The notes beneath the pieces are model-generated. The model ran no database searches, was not told the origin of the DNA, and worked only from the letters and a program-made list of their open reading frames with translations. 39,893 nt of DNA from positions 1-39,893 of the forward strand of contig JABVXU010000494.1 in assembly GCA_013365365.1 (NCBI GenBank), given 5' to 3'. Source of the DNA: Cruorifilaria tuberocauda (Eukaryota > Nematoda > Chromadorea > Rhabditida > Onchocercidae). Below are positions 11,485 to 24,500 of this stretch, piece after piece. The translations under genes were made by a program, and so were the position numbers. How positions within the stretch are numbered: position 1 is the first letter of the stretch; each line of letters opens with the position of its first letter.

Positions 11485-12998
11485 TTATAAACTTTGAGAA
11501 CACATTTCAAGTGATGGATGCGGAGAAGCAGGTAAAATATCATTATGCATTTGAGCAACTGATACGTTTTTCTGACATAGTCCATTATCGAAGCTGCCGC
11601 GTAGTCCTAGCTTGGTATCAATTCTAAAATTAAAAGTTAGAAATTAAAGAAATTTGATTGTTGAATGTCGAAATTCTTTTGAAATCATTTAATAAATCAT
11701 GAATATAACTATGCGCCCAACTTTTGGATGAAGTTCAATCAGTATATATTTCGGAGGATTAAACAGGAAAAACGACCTCTTTATTTTTAGTGCCGTAACG
11801 CCACAATGAGATGCCCAGACGAGTTCTACAATGAAAGGGAGATGATAAAAGGGAAGAAATAATAACCCGAAATTTCATCTGAAATTAACTAAAACTCTTC
11901 CCACATAACTACTGCAGAAATTTTCAACTATACAATAGAAATAGTTAAAATGAATAAGGAAAAAATATAGCTACCTCTTTTTTTCTTCCTGAGTTTGCTT
12001 ATAGATTTGAATTTGAGTTTTCAAAATGGACTCTAGGATATTTCCTTCTACTGCAGAGAGTCTTATCTTGAAATCTGAAACTTAGATATTTTAAATTTTA
12101 TGGTAGATTCCGGAAATTGTAATAATATAAGTCGAATGACCTTCGTTTTCGCGCTTCAATTCATCATGCTCACATTGAGCAGCTTCAATTGCCGCGGTGT
12201 ATTCTGCTACTTGCTTATCGCAGTGATCGAATTCTTTTTTGGCTTTTCGGACCTTCTCGCGCATTTGTGATACTTCGTGTTCCGAATCTACAAATTTTGA
12301 AAAATGAGAAGTAAAAAAGGAAATTCGAGATTCATGCAGCTAGTTAATGCGAAATCAAGATAAGGCGAAAAAATAACAACTCGAGTAACAAAATTTTCTT
12401 GATTCAATGAAATCAAAGAATAGTATAGTTTGAGATGTCACTTAAATTCCAAATCTACACACTTTTCAATAGACGCTGCAGTTTTAGCTTAACTTTCGCA
12501 AACTTCTTTATGTTCTGTTCGTCGGTAAGAATACATTGTCGCCAATTTTCAGCCTGAATTAAGAAAAAGTAAATGCCAAGAAAAACCATAACTTGAGTTC
12601 TTTGAAATCTGAACAACATTTGCGAATAGATTTTTCTTGCAGCTTAACTGTTTCTGCAAGGGAGAAACATAGTCAGGAATAAAATAGTAGCAGGCAAGAA
12701 ACTTCACTACAACAGTTAGATAATCAGTCCAAGAAAAGGAAATAGTGCTGTCGTTTACGGCAATTCAGTGTATGATACCTAATGGAAAATCATCCGAGAA
12801 CATTTGAGAACACGTTGCTTTTTTTAGTAACAAGTATATACAGAATAACATGCAACTACAAGCAATTTCAGTCAATTTCTATTATTTAAACAACAAATTT
12901 TATTGTACACTTACTTCATCGTTTTCACTTTTGATGTCCGTTTCGAATTGTCTGATACAGTTCAATAATTCCATTAATTCATTTACTTCACCAGCCAT
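11485..12998 (-). CDS. kbp-3: SPC25-like kinetochore subunit (NDC80 complex), apparent frame break
   Basis: Exons 12998-12915, 12553-12463, 12287-12141, 12074-11975 and one starting at 11825 join in phase. They begin MAGEVNELMELLNCIR and continue as a long charged coiled coil, then reach a globular start, RTRLGISLWRYGTKNKEVVF. A coiled coil of this length followed by a basic-RLG(I/L)-beta-strand block is the layout of SPC25, which joins SPC24 and docks the NDC80 complex to the inner kinetochore. The frame then meets a stop at 11759-11761. Dropping one T from the T5 run at 11768-11772 would open the next block, FNPPKYILIELHPK, which suits the following strand of the SPC25 RWD fold. A further minus-strand exon (11633-11485, including LGLRGSFDNGLCQKN) has a good acceptor, but its phase does not connect cleanly. 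The name rests on architecture and short motifs. The unconfirmed C-terminus could also mean a nematode-specific coiled-coil protein. Confidence 0.55.
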
Positions 12999-13692
12999 GG
13001 TACAATTCCTTCAAAGAATATTTTAAAGCAAAATATATCATTTTCCATTCTACGATTAATTTCTTACATATTAACTAAGCAGTAATATCAATTATTTTCA
13101 TTCAGTTCAATTTAGTCCTAAACTCTACACTCCAGTATATCTTCATATTGAGGAAATTTGATTTCAGTATAATTTCCAACGCTATCCAACCCTCCAAATG
13201 AAATGGCTCAAGAACTTTCATGCACAGATACATTTAGGAATAATGAAAATAGGTAGAAATTAAAATTGGAATCCTAATTTTGCTTCAGGATTTTCTGGAA
13301 TACATGATTTGCAAGGATTATTTTTTTAATCCAGAAAATGCTTCAAACATTTGACCGATCAAATATGACCTTCGACCTTTCTTACTTAATTTGATCTTTA
13401 GACCAGCCCCCAAATTAACTCATAAACCGAAACCAACACCCAGAATCACATAAACTGATGAAAATTCATATTTAAAATAAGCGCTGCAATTTCCCATGGT
13501 CTTACAACGAAAAAAACCGTAATCCTGCCAAACTTATACATAAATGTCGCGAAGAGTTTGCTCCAATCCACGGAACTCTGATTCTGTATTTGAAACACAT
13601 TCCGGTTAATCCGGTGTGAATTCATTTAGAATACGTGAAAATTTTTCACGATAAAATAGCGCTGCGTGAACGCGTACGCATTACGCGCACAA

Positions 13693-13712
13693 GACATACA
13701 TACATACATATA
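13693..13712. repeat. CATA microsatellite
   Basis: Four tandem ACAT/CATA units followed by a short AT run, within the divergent intergenic region. Confidence 0.8.
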
Positions 13713-14015
13713 TCGATTAGTTTGAGTGCTCCGTGCGTTTCGAAATGTGCACAGTCGGCCAGGGAGCATTCGGAGTGTGTGTATGTGCTGGGTATGGGCG
13801 ATGGAGACATCCTTCACAAGTCGATCATCCACCTCACCTTTTATAATTTTCACCCAAAAATTTCCCGAGATTTTCCAGCTATCATCAAAATCACAATCCT
13901 AAGCTTCTTCAACTAAGCCATTCAATCCAAAACAATCCTGAGGCAAAATCTTTCCCTATATGTTACTAACCTATATTCTTTTTACATGCTTAGCATGCAT
14001 TTACATCCGGAAAGA

Positions 14016-14032
14016 ATATATATATATATATG
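14016..14032. repeat. AT microsatellite
   Basis: Uninterrupted AT dinucleotides about 460 bases upstream of the nurf-1 start codon. Confidence 0.8.
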
Positions 14033-14487
14033 ATCTTCGAATTATGCCATGTCGATCTGCACACATATTCTTTCATCCACAATCATACCATATGCTTGCA
14101 ATTCTTACTATGCACCTATGCTACGGCTTTGTAGCATCTTTTTGAAAAATTTTACATTATAGAGAAAAGATATGAATAGGGTAGATTTCCTGCCTACAGG
14201 TATTTTACCCGTCTCTTATTGGGTAACTTCCATTTTCCTTCATTCGTTCATGGCTACTACTTAAGTGTGGGAAACTTATTGTTGCACAAAGGACACATGA
14301 AACTATGACATACGTGGCGCTACTATGCGTTTACGTTTGACCATTAGGAATGATGTTGTGAAGTCTATGTCCATTCTGAATGCCTATCACGTAATTCCAA
14401 CATGCTTTCAGCATTTTACGTGATATACAAATATTAATTGTGCAACAATTTGGGAGTTGTAAAGGAATATTAACGAACTGAAGCGAA

Positions 14488-15526
14488 ATGCCTCGTGGAA
14501 GGCCTCGGGGTCGTGGTCGAATTTCAGCTGGAAAAGCAGCAGCTAAATCGTCACCAATATGCTCTGGGCGTAATCGAAAACGTACAAAACCAAGTGGTAG
14601 TTCGACGAAATCAAAATCTACGAAAGCTTCAAAATCTAAGGAGTAATGCTTTCGTGTAGTTTGAATAAGTGCGAAATCTCTTCGGCTATCGGGTGGTCTT
14701 AGTTCTTGTTTTAATGCAGTGGCTATATGGCTGCAATATTGATTCAATTTTTTTGAAACGATTCTTTTTCTTCTTTTTTCAGTTATCACTTATCTATTAA
14801 AAGTAATGAAAGTAGTTCGGTGGCTTAAAGTTCATTGCCGCTCATCTCTAAATTGTTTCCTGCCGTTATTCCTAAAATTTCGTTAAGATTTAATGGCGAA
14901 ATTCGAGGCGGAATTTTTTTGAAAATTTTGAAATATTGAAATTATATAGAATGCAGAATGAAAATGCGTATCTGTATGTATCCTGGACTGAAGTACCATC
15001 CAATTTGTATATCAGTAATGAAGGATTTCGCTCCCTGAAAAGTTACTTTTGGGACGTCTGCATATGAAAACAATTCATTCATTATTTATCGTTTGCATTT
15101 AAATAAAGTTAAGAACTTGGTTTGTTGTTTTTCAGAAGTCGACAGGCATGGGATGAAAGCGATGAAGAATATGATAGGCCTGATTATTACACCGATTCGT
15201 CGGGTGATTTCGATAGTGATACTTCCACTGCCCGAAGAAGTTAGATGTGTTAATCACATTCTGTTTGAAAAATATAAAATAAAAATATTACAAAAATACT
15301 TGGTTTACTTCATGTATTGTAAAGTCTTTGGTATTTCAGTTTCAAAATTTTTTTTTATTCATGTCTATTATTTGAAATTTTTTTTCATCGGTAAGCTCTT
15401 TTACAGATTCTACGGCAATGGATTTCGAAGATGAACCAGAAGATGAAGAGATAGAAGAAACGTCATCGGTAGCGAGTCGAGTTCCAACGCCTGGTGCATC
15501 GCTTTATGAGACGGATGAATCTCTCG
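14488..15526 (+). other. nurf-1: nurf-1 N-terminus: AT-hook and acidic region
   Basis: Exons 1-3, residues 1 to about 126. The protein opens MPRGRPRGRGR, a GRP-core AT-hook like the one at the start of BPTF, followed by a Lys/Ser-rich basic stretch. Exons 2 and 3 switch to an acidic region (DESDEEYDRPDYYTDSSG and FEDEPEDEEIEE). AT-hooks bind the minor groove of AT-rich DNA, and acidic patches in remodellers often contact histones; both roles are family knowledge. Confidence 0.85.
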
Positions 15527-18500
15527 GTGTGTTTTGAGCGACACAGTGTTAACTAACTGATCTCCTCCGTATTAAAAACAACAGTATTGCTTGACTTATA
15601 GATTTTTTATTTATGGTAAAGTCTCTAGAAAAGGCAGTTCTCTATAAAACTTTATCATTCTCCCAACCTCCATTTTTTTGGTATTTATTTTTCCATGTAC
15701 AGAATGTCCATGGCTTGAAATCCCGGCAGAGCAACTACCTATATTAAAATTGCCGAAAGGAAGTGAAGATTTATTGATCGATGAAAAATATTTGTTTGAC
15801 GCTCTTGAGGTATTCAGTCATTTCGAAAAAATTAAATTGTTAAATTGGAATAGTTTTGGTGTAATTTACAATTCATCTTCATTGATTGAAAGCTATTTTC
15901 ATAAGCTAATGACTAATTAACAGCGAAATTTGAGTTGGATCAGGGAATCACTGGGATACACCAGATACTAGATCAACAATTTTGACCTTAAATTCATTGT
16001 TTTGTGAAGGAGACTTTTGCAGGTTTATGAAACATGTCGCTGGTACTATCAAACAATTCGACTTTCTCCATTTCTTTTCGAGGATTTTTGCGCCGCTTTA
16101 AGTACTGAAGGTCAAACAAATCTCTTAGCTGAAATACATATTGCATTGCTGAAACTGTCATTGAAAGATGATGATGATGAGCAAATCATCTTATCAGTTC
16201 AGGATACAAACAACAGTTTCAACATCATGCTCCAACTGCTTGAACCGATGACATATGCTGAGGTAGGGGCAAGCTTTATGAGGAAGGTCATCTATGTAAT
16301 AAACTAAAATTATAAATTAAAATTTCGTGAAGTGTAAAGAAAAGAAGATTTTACCTAAAAGAAACAAATCTATCTAATTGAAAACCGAGATTTAAACGCA
16401 TAGCGGAAGTTGATGTGTACATCGTATTTGTTTGCTTCAGGTACTTCGTCAGTATTTGGAAAGCGATCCACAGCGTTTCCCGGCTAAAGTTCTTGAAGCA
16501 GCAAGTGGGAATTATCCGTTTGTTGATGTGGGGCAGCGACTTATCGTTCTTTCTTGGCTTTGCGATCGTTTCTTTCAAACTAATGAATACCGAAATATTA
16601 TTAGAAATGAGGGGAAGTTAAGAGTAGATGAACATTGTCGTGAATGTGGAAAACCAGGCGATGTTTTACTCTGTGACGGTTGTGAAGCGTGCTATCATTT
16701 GTCATGCACAGGTCTGGCTGATGTACCGGATGGAAAATGGTTGTGTCAAGTGTGTGAATTACATAAGGTATCGCTAATTTCAATTTTTTTAATTTGTATG
16801 AAAACTAGATGACACTTGAGAGATTGATGTGTGGTTGTGAGTGGTATCACTATAAAGAGATATTTAATTACTTTTTAACTGTATTTTCAGTTCTCTATTC
16901 GTAATTTATTCAGGTTGACATTTTAGGTACGTGGCGTGACAGATTGTCAAGTCCCAGGCTACCGGTCGCCGCGTATCCCAATGCGTTTCAAACCTTTAGG
17001 TCGAGATCGTCACGGTCGTCTTTATTGGTTTATAGTAAGACGCATATTTGTGGAGGATGATACTGATGGTTCTGTGCATTACTATAGCACCCTTCCTCAG
17101 CTTTATTTCTTGTTGAATATGCTTTCTGTGAATGAATATGAAAAACGTTTGGCAGCCGTTTTTATGGATATTCTTCCCGTCATTGAAGAACATATGCGGA
17201 TGACACTACAATTAACTAGTGATTATGGACGAAGTGCAAGAACTAGAAATAAAACTGATATGTATTTGCATGCGGATAACGGTTAGTTTCAATTAAAATA
17301 TATGAAAAACAAAATCAAACCCTAATGTCCGTAAACACCGTTAATGGAATGATGAAAATATCCTAATTGTGCACTGCTTTAGTTTATTGAAGCCAGTATT
17401 TCTGCGAAAAAAGTTGGGTTCAGAAATAAGTAATCTTTTTTCAGTTGTAAGAATGGGTGCTATTTTGGCAAAACCATTATTTAGTCAATTACGAGAAAGT
17501 GATGATGAGCGAATAATAGTTTCAATCGGTTACGCGAAACATATCGAAGTGAGCAAGTATCTTTTACTCTACAAAGCAGAAGAATTGCTGGGCTTTACAG
17601 GAAACTGCTTGAAGGATACATTTTGGACAGCCGGCATGCAAAGTAAGTGTATGCGTTCTGATTCTATTGCTAATAAGAAGAAAGTTATTTTTCGATTTTC
17701 TACAAAATTTATTTCCAGCTCATGAAGTGATTACGAAAAAAGAAGTAATCGAAACAAGTTTCCATATAACTTCAGTCAACGGTGGTACTGAGAAAGTTCA
17801 TTCTATGGATCTTGGATTTAGACTTGGAGAAGGCGATACGCTGGCACGTTATGTCAATCAATATAGCATAAATGAATATGCCAAAAATCCGATTCAAAGA
17901 GCTAAAGAAAGAGACAAAAAAAAGTACATGTCAGGAAGGTTTTCGCTTATGGATGAAGGCGAATTCGAGGTGATTCAAAGCTTCTAAAAAATATTTTCAT
18001 TTAACCAAAGATTAATTAAAAATTACTTGAAAAAAATGAATATTGAAAAAGAACTTTGCGAAATTTCAGTGGACACTAACGAAGGGACGTACTCTCTCCG
18101 GAATGCCGGTTCAAATTGGAAAGATAATACAAAATTCTATGGAAAGTTTTGCTCAAAAAATACCACCAGTTTTAATGCATCGTTTATGGAAACGTGATGG
18201 CTTGGATTATTTTAAAAAGGTAATTTGTTAGAATAAACGATCAGTGATTTTTTTAGAACCTTGAAGTCATATTTGGCAATTATTTTGCTATATATTTATT
18301 CAGGAGTTTCAAAAACCTAACAGATGTTGAACTGTATGTCTGAAAGATTGGAAGTAGTTGGTCTGGTTTAATATAATATGGGAAACGTCGCTGTATTGCA
18401 ACATGTTGATGTTCGGTTTCATCTAGCTTGTTTATGCATATCTATGTAAATTTTTTTCCAGTTATAATTTATTGCAGGGACTTAATGCTCCACCGACAGT

Positions 18501-21500
18501 TGATTTGTTGAAAGATCTATTATTGCGTTTTGAATGTGCCATTCGACGACCAGTTCTTCATAGTGTATGGTGGAATGCACTGGGACACACTCGGCTGATA
18601 CGTATAACAGTGGAAGATCGTGAGCGACGTCAGCGTTATGAGACAAAGAAAAAGAAGCAAGAAAAGGTTCGTTTTTCTAGTTATATCAAGAGTAAATACA
18701 TTATATCATTAACGATGCTCTATTGAAAGAATGCCATTGCTTGATATACATGATCTCAGCACTTATCTTTTTTTATATCGCAATATCGCAATAGTGTTTT
18801 GGTTGGAACGGTTTATCGTGAAAGAAGAATTATCTCAGTTAATCAGTTGCATGATTTTGTCAGCTTATGGGAAAATTTTAGAGCTGCAAGAAGAAAGACT
18901 GATTTGTGAATTTTACGCATTGAATTCAAAGATGAGAAGATTTTTGCAGGAGCTTTGGGCAGCAGAACCAGATGATGACGAAGTAATTTGGGTGAAACAC
19001 CTTAAGGTTGGTTCAATACTCAAGAGAACTTTATGGCGACAGAATGATGAAGGTTATCGAGTGAATGGTCGTGGTGCTCTTGGTGGTTGGATGTGGAAAT
19101 CCAAAACATTTCATCGGACATTTATTCCAATAGCCGAGAAGCCGAATATTGGTGGAAATTTAAAAGTATGCTTTTTTGTTTAGTGAGTTCCACTTGTTCA
19201 GTTTTTTGAACTATCATTGATATTAGCGGTCGTTGAGAGCTTTCTGCTGCAATGAGAAAATGTTAAACCATTCTTACTTCTAAAGATAAGCGGTACTGAT
19301 TGATGGAATGATCTTATTGTTTGTTATTTGTAATTTAGTTGGTGGATGGAAAGATTTTTTATAATTGATGCTTCATTATATTGGGATTATTTCTCCAATT
19401 TTAATTTGTTTCTCAAAAGCATGGGATTCAAAACTTTCCAGCCCATTACACTGGCAAATAGAAAAGCAATTCGTCTTGAAAAGGTTGTTGGTCGTCTAAA
19501 TGAATGGAGAACTGCGGAATTGAAAGTCGAAGAACGGTAAATTTGATTTCTTACTTTGCATATGAATATGTGTGAATTCCTTGAATCTTTTTTTGACATC
19601 TTAAATGAAACAAATTGGTACATGGTGATAGTAATGGTAATAAAATATAAGGATATCAATTTTAAATCTTATGGCGCGTGCAATAAAGCTAATTTCAGGA
19701 AGTGGCAAAAAGAACTTTTGAAGAAATGTTATTCTCCCACATGTAGAATGGGTATGATGCCATTACCGATTACCTCAAAAAATGATAACGTTGAAGGTTG
19801 TTATAGTCTTGCATGTCGTCAAGCTGTACTGCAATCGAGTGAGTTTTAACCTTTGCTGAAGTTTTTATCTTCAATTCCTTGTTTGAATAAGCAAAGATAA
19901 GAAATAAATAAGAATTTTTTGTGTATTACACAAATTTCTATTTTAAGAGTTTAAATAAGTTTCCGCTTTGTGTGTTATTATATTGTAATTATAGTGGGAA
20001 GAACCACAAGTGGTGTTGTACATGCACGACCTGCATCAAAATCTCAACAGGAAGGTGGAAAAAATATGCAAGCGCTAGAGATGAATAAACCATTTCCATT
20101 ACCGCTTCCATTTGATTATCGAGTCAGGCGTACTGGAGAACAAAGTTTATTGGTCTTACCGCAGAGGTTACTTTGTCCTGTTGGAAAACATTTCCATTAA
20201 TGTTTTTGATTACATAATTGTTTTCAACAGACGTTTCGCGTACATAATTTACTATAAATCGTCTCTGATGATAATATTGCCGGTAATATCGGGAACGGCT
20301 TAAAATACGCATGATTAATTTAACCATTTGGATATCATTTAACTAAATTTTTGCATCTCCATTTTCTTAAAAAGCTGCTAATAGATGAGATTTTCTTCCT
20401 AAATGGTGATTTTCCAGCAGGAAAGGAATTTAAATTGATGAGAATTCTTTATTGTCGTCGAATTTTAAAAAGTTTTTCAGAGCCTTAAAACGTTTGGCTC
20501 GTCAGGGTGGAGTGAATTTGAATTATTTCGCTCCTGGTTTTCATCGTATGGCTAAAAGTAACATTCAAGTATGGAACTACCCTTGTCAGCGTCCATTGTT
20601 TGATAATTGTTGGAGGTTACTGATTTTCTTGTTGTCAACAGTGTCTTTTATGCTATGCTTTAACCACCAAAATGTCAAGTTTCATAACTTCAAACTTTAA
20701 AACTGCTGTTTGTGACTTTCATATTGCAGATACTCAGTGTTACGCGCGCAATCATATCATTCCGTTGCTCTGCATCTTCGGGTGCTCTATGCATGCATTC
20801 GATGGGCTGATATGCATCGCGAACCGGACGAAGTTTCTTTTCAAATTTTTTGAAATCAAGATTAGAAAGCTCATGCTAATAAGAATGAGAAAAAGTTCTA
20901 TTAGATATTATATGCTACCAAAATTAACTTCATTATTGTCTTTAGCAATTGAGTAATTTGATTATTTGTTGTTGATAGATGTTTGATGTTATATTTCTAT
21001 TTGGTTATTTCTTTAAATACTTTTTCCAATCAAGCTCTTTTATAGGATCCTCGAGTTACAGTCCATCTTGCGGATCATGATGAAGTGCGAACAGTAATTG
21101 GCCATAAGGAATATCCACCAGATGGTATGTATGAACAATATAAACTTAATGTCGAGTTGATTCCGCTGGATGACAATATTGATGTGGATGATGCTAGTGA
21201 GGGCTTAGGAAGTGCCGCTTATCATCCATCAAAATCGCTGGAGAAAAGTAAGTTCACTTTGTTTTTGTTTGCTGCTTACTTGATGAATTATTTCTTAAGT
21301 TAATAGTTTGCAGTTTGTCTTAGGAAGATATTCTATAATGGGAGGGAAGGGAAAATAATGCCATTAACAACGGGATATGGAATGGTGCTATTAAAATAGC
21401 ACATAGCATGATCGGCATGACGAAAAGTCATAGATTTTTGTGATTCCGTTACAAAAACATTCTTCATCATTTTACAATCACACTATGCTTCGATAGTTCA

Positions 21501-24500
21501 GTTTGGTTCGTTTTGCCCATGGTCTATTTCAGCTTTGCGTAAAAGAAAGGTAACAAAGGGGAGATCGGAAAACGGGGCGGTAAGGAAGGATCATGTGAAA
21601 GTAATTGAACGATGGATCGATGGTGTTGAGCTGAAACCCTGGGAAATAGCTAATTATTGGAAGAATATCGAAAATCGGACAAAACGTAATTTGGTTGTAC
21701 CATCAGTCGTCACAGGTTCGAAATTTCAACTTGTAAAAGTTTTCTAACTTTTTAGCATCTTTATCATGTCGATCATCATTCATTGTAATCAGCAATTCAA
21801 ATATATTTTTAAAATTTTGGAAAAGAATAAGAAGTATTGTTAGACGTGTGGGGACAGAATATCATGCATTAAAATTTGAATTTTTTTTGCAGTGGGTAAT
21901 AAACTTTCTTCGCCAATTGTGAAACATTATGAGTCACCGATAGTTCATCCTAATCGTATGTCTGCTGAAAGACGTCGTCCACAACCAAAGCGCATGGCGG
22001 ATTACGATTATGATATAAAGGATGATGAGGACGATGAAGATGACGATGAAGAATATATCGATGTCGAAACGTTGCCGAATATTGCAGGAACGAAATCAAT
22101 TTCAAATTTAGAACCAAAACCAAAAGTTCCACGATTATCAGAGCAGAGATTAGAAAAACAGCTAAATGAAAGGTGATTATAAAATTACTGAACTTAAACA
22201 AGATTTGATGTTTGAAGTTTCCCTAAGTCATGAAATTCTTAATGAGAAAGTTATACTTTATCATCCTTCGATAAAAATATTGTGTCTAAGCACACTAGTA
22301 TCTTGCAGGATTTTTTATATATCGACTTTTCTTAGAATTAGCGTATATTAATAGTGTAATATTTTTCGATTCTGAAATTCCAGTCCGTACAAAGCACAGT
22401 GGCAGAATCCAAATGTACATCGTCAATATGAACAGCTACCTAGGCGGCCAGGTGAACTACTAGGAGGCGGGAAGTATACCATGTTCCAGGTTATTTTTAT
22501 TCTTTTAATTATTTAATTTGCTTGACACAAATCTCAGGAAAAATAAATACAGTAGGAGGAGTGTCTCGATGGAAGGCTTTGGTTAGAAAAAAGATTGAAA
22601 ATCCCGTGCTAGGATATTTTTTTGCTTGATTTATCAAATGCCAGATGTCGCGAGTATGCGAAGTTTTGAATTTATATATCACTTGGAGCGGGCAATTTAG
22701 AAGCCAGATGGTACATTGTGCCGCGTAATGGTATATCAGAATCGTCCAGCGCAAGAGTCGAGGACAACCAGTACACCAGGATCTGTTCGTCCTCAACCAG
22801 TAATAACTCCACAATCAAGACCTGGAAACTGTCAACGTGAATCATTACGAATACCGATTACTCGAAGAATTGTATCAATTCCAAGCTCAAGTCATAGTTC
22901 TCCTGTGGTTGGTTCAAGCATCAATTTCTTGCTTTTTATTTTTCCGAGCAATTAATTGTTTATATCTTATTTATAAACATAAGTTTCAGAACTCTTCTGC
23001 GTTTTTCAGTCTTAACTCCTTAACTCTTTTTCTTTTAAATTTCAGGCACCAATTGGGAAAAGATTGCTATTGATTCGTCGAAGTGATGGTACAACGCAGT
23101 ATTTACGGCCAGTTACTAGTGGTACAGGTTCACCCGGGGCGTATCGAGCGATTCGCACAGCACAAGTAATATATTTTTATTTTTTTGTTATTCATGTTCT
23201 TATATATTGTCTTATATATTTGTTATTCATGTTCGTACTTGAGATTTTTTTTTATTTTTATTACTCCTCTTGTTTTCCCATTGTTTCTCATGATTAGGAA
23301 ATGAAGCCACTTTCTTAGACCGCTACTTCGGTTCGAGGGTATTTCTAATTCAGATATCGAAATCTGATGGTGTAAGAATATTTTAAAATTAGAGTGGAAA
23401 TGTAAAGGTTAGGGAAGAAAAAAATTTTTGGTGAAGAATTATGCAGTTAAAGAGGACGATTAAGTTTATAAGGCTAGCGTTATTCCCTAAATATTTCAAA
23501 TCACATTTGAGACATTCTCTGACTTCTGAACAAGGCTCAAAAATTTATAGAACGATTGCACTGAATATTAATATCATTTCAGGCCGGTGGTGCAACAATA
23601 AGCGATGTTCGGGGTCCTCCAACAAGTATGCATTTGTGATTCTTCATAGAATAGGTCTCTCTGGAGTCTTATACTATATTATATAGTTGTTTGTGTTCTT
23701 ATGTGTCATATTCAGTTGAGAGTGACTGTTTCCATTATGTATAAAATCCGTTATAGGTTCCTCGTTTATTCGTCCATTCGGTGCTGCTCGAACTGTTTTC
23801 ACTGGTAATCAGTCCGTGGGAAGAGTTGTACGATTACCTACGGTAAATATTAAAAATGAAATTGTCTACATAATATACATACTTGATCTGCTTAATAAAT
23901 TAATTAGTAAGCGGAAGTAAAATTTGCTCTTACAGATGTCATAGTAGTAAAAAATGATGGTTATGGTTTGACTTATTTAATAAGGAGGTTGAACTGTTAA
24001 GATAACATTATCCAGTATGCTAATGAGTATTGTAATTACTCTGACGATAATAGTGATTCCTCAATTTCTTCGTAACAAATAATTTTTCCACCACTTTATG
24101 TTTGTTCTTTGTACTTATTTTTGAATTTGTTTTATTTACAGCGAACAGTAGCATTGGTAAATCATCCACCCTCTACCGGAAATCAAACGTCTGCCGTGCG
24201 AATCGGCCGAATGCAACCGGTAAGTTAATTATAGTGGTGTGAAACGACTGACAGTAGCTGTCTGGTTCACCTTCTAATAAAAAAAATGTTTAATTGCAAT
24301 CTTTTTTCGATGAAATATTGAATTTTAATGATTTTATAAGATAATGAACTTTATTTTATAAGCAGTGATTTCATCTGTTGAAAAAGTAAGCCTTTCAATT
24401 TCGAATGCTTTTGCAGAATACAAAACGAAAAGACGATGAGGTGCAGGGTGATCATAGTGGTCCGATTACAGCACAGGTAGACGAGCAGTGTCGTTTATCG

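Larger units (their letters stand above)
12999..14487. promoter_or_regulatory. Divergent intergenic region between SPC25-like gene and nurf-1
   Basis: This 1.49 kb stretch separates two genes transcribed away from each other, so it must hold both promoters. It contains CATA and AT microsatellites and a patch of higher GC at about 13,655-13,800. A TGCTTTCAG acceptor-like site ends at 14411, 77 bases before the nurf-1 ATG, and is a candidate spliced-leader site. I identify no specific transcription-factor motif. Open frames here overlap on both strands and lack splice support. Confidence 0.45.

Noticed and set aside
13626..13916. Overlapping open frames on both strands in the intergenic region
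   Set aside because: They overlap each other and include microsatellite sequence, with no splice signals or recognisable protein.
14331..14789. 152-codon minus-strand open frame
   Set aside because: It lies antisense to nurf-1 exon 1, which has the AT-hook start, a correct donor and matching phase to exon 2. The minus frame is a shadow of the Arg/Gly/Ser-rich codons.
17384..17444. Alternative acceptor for nurf-1 exon 8 at CTTTAG
   Set aside because: With the one-base carry-over from exon 7 it gives a stop at the second full codon; the TTTTTTCAG at 17444 is in phase.
18731..18949. Extension of nurf-1 exon 12 upstream of 18950
   Set aside because: The frame is open, but it has no counterpart in BPTF, and the acceptor at 18949 joins exon 11 in phase 0.
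19339..19441. Alternative start of nurf-1 exon 13 at the TTTAG acceptor
   Set aside because: In phase 0 this reaches a TGA after nine codons; the TTCCAG acceptor at 19441 keeps the frame.
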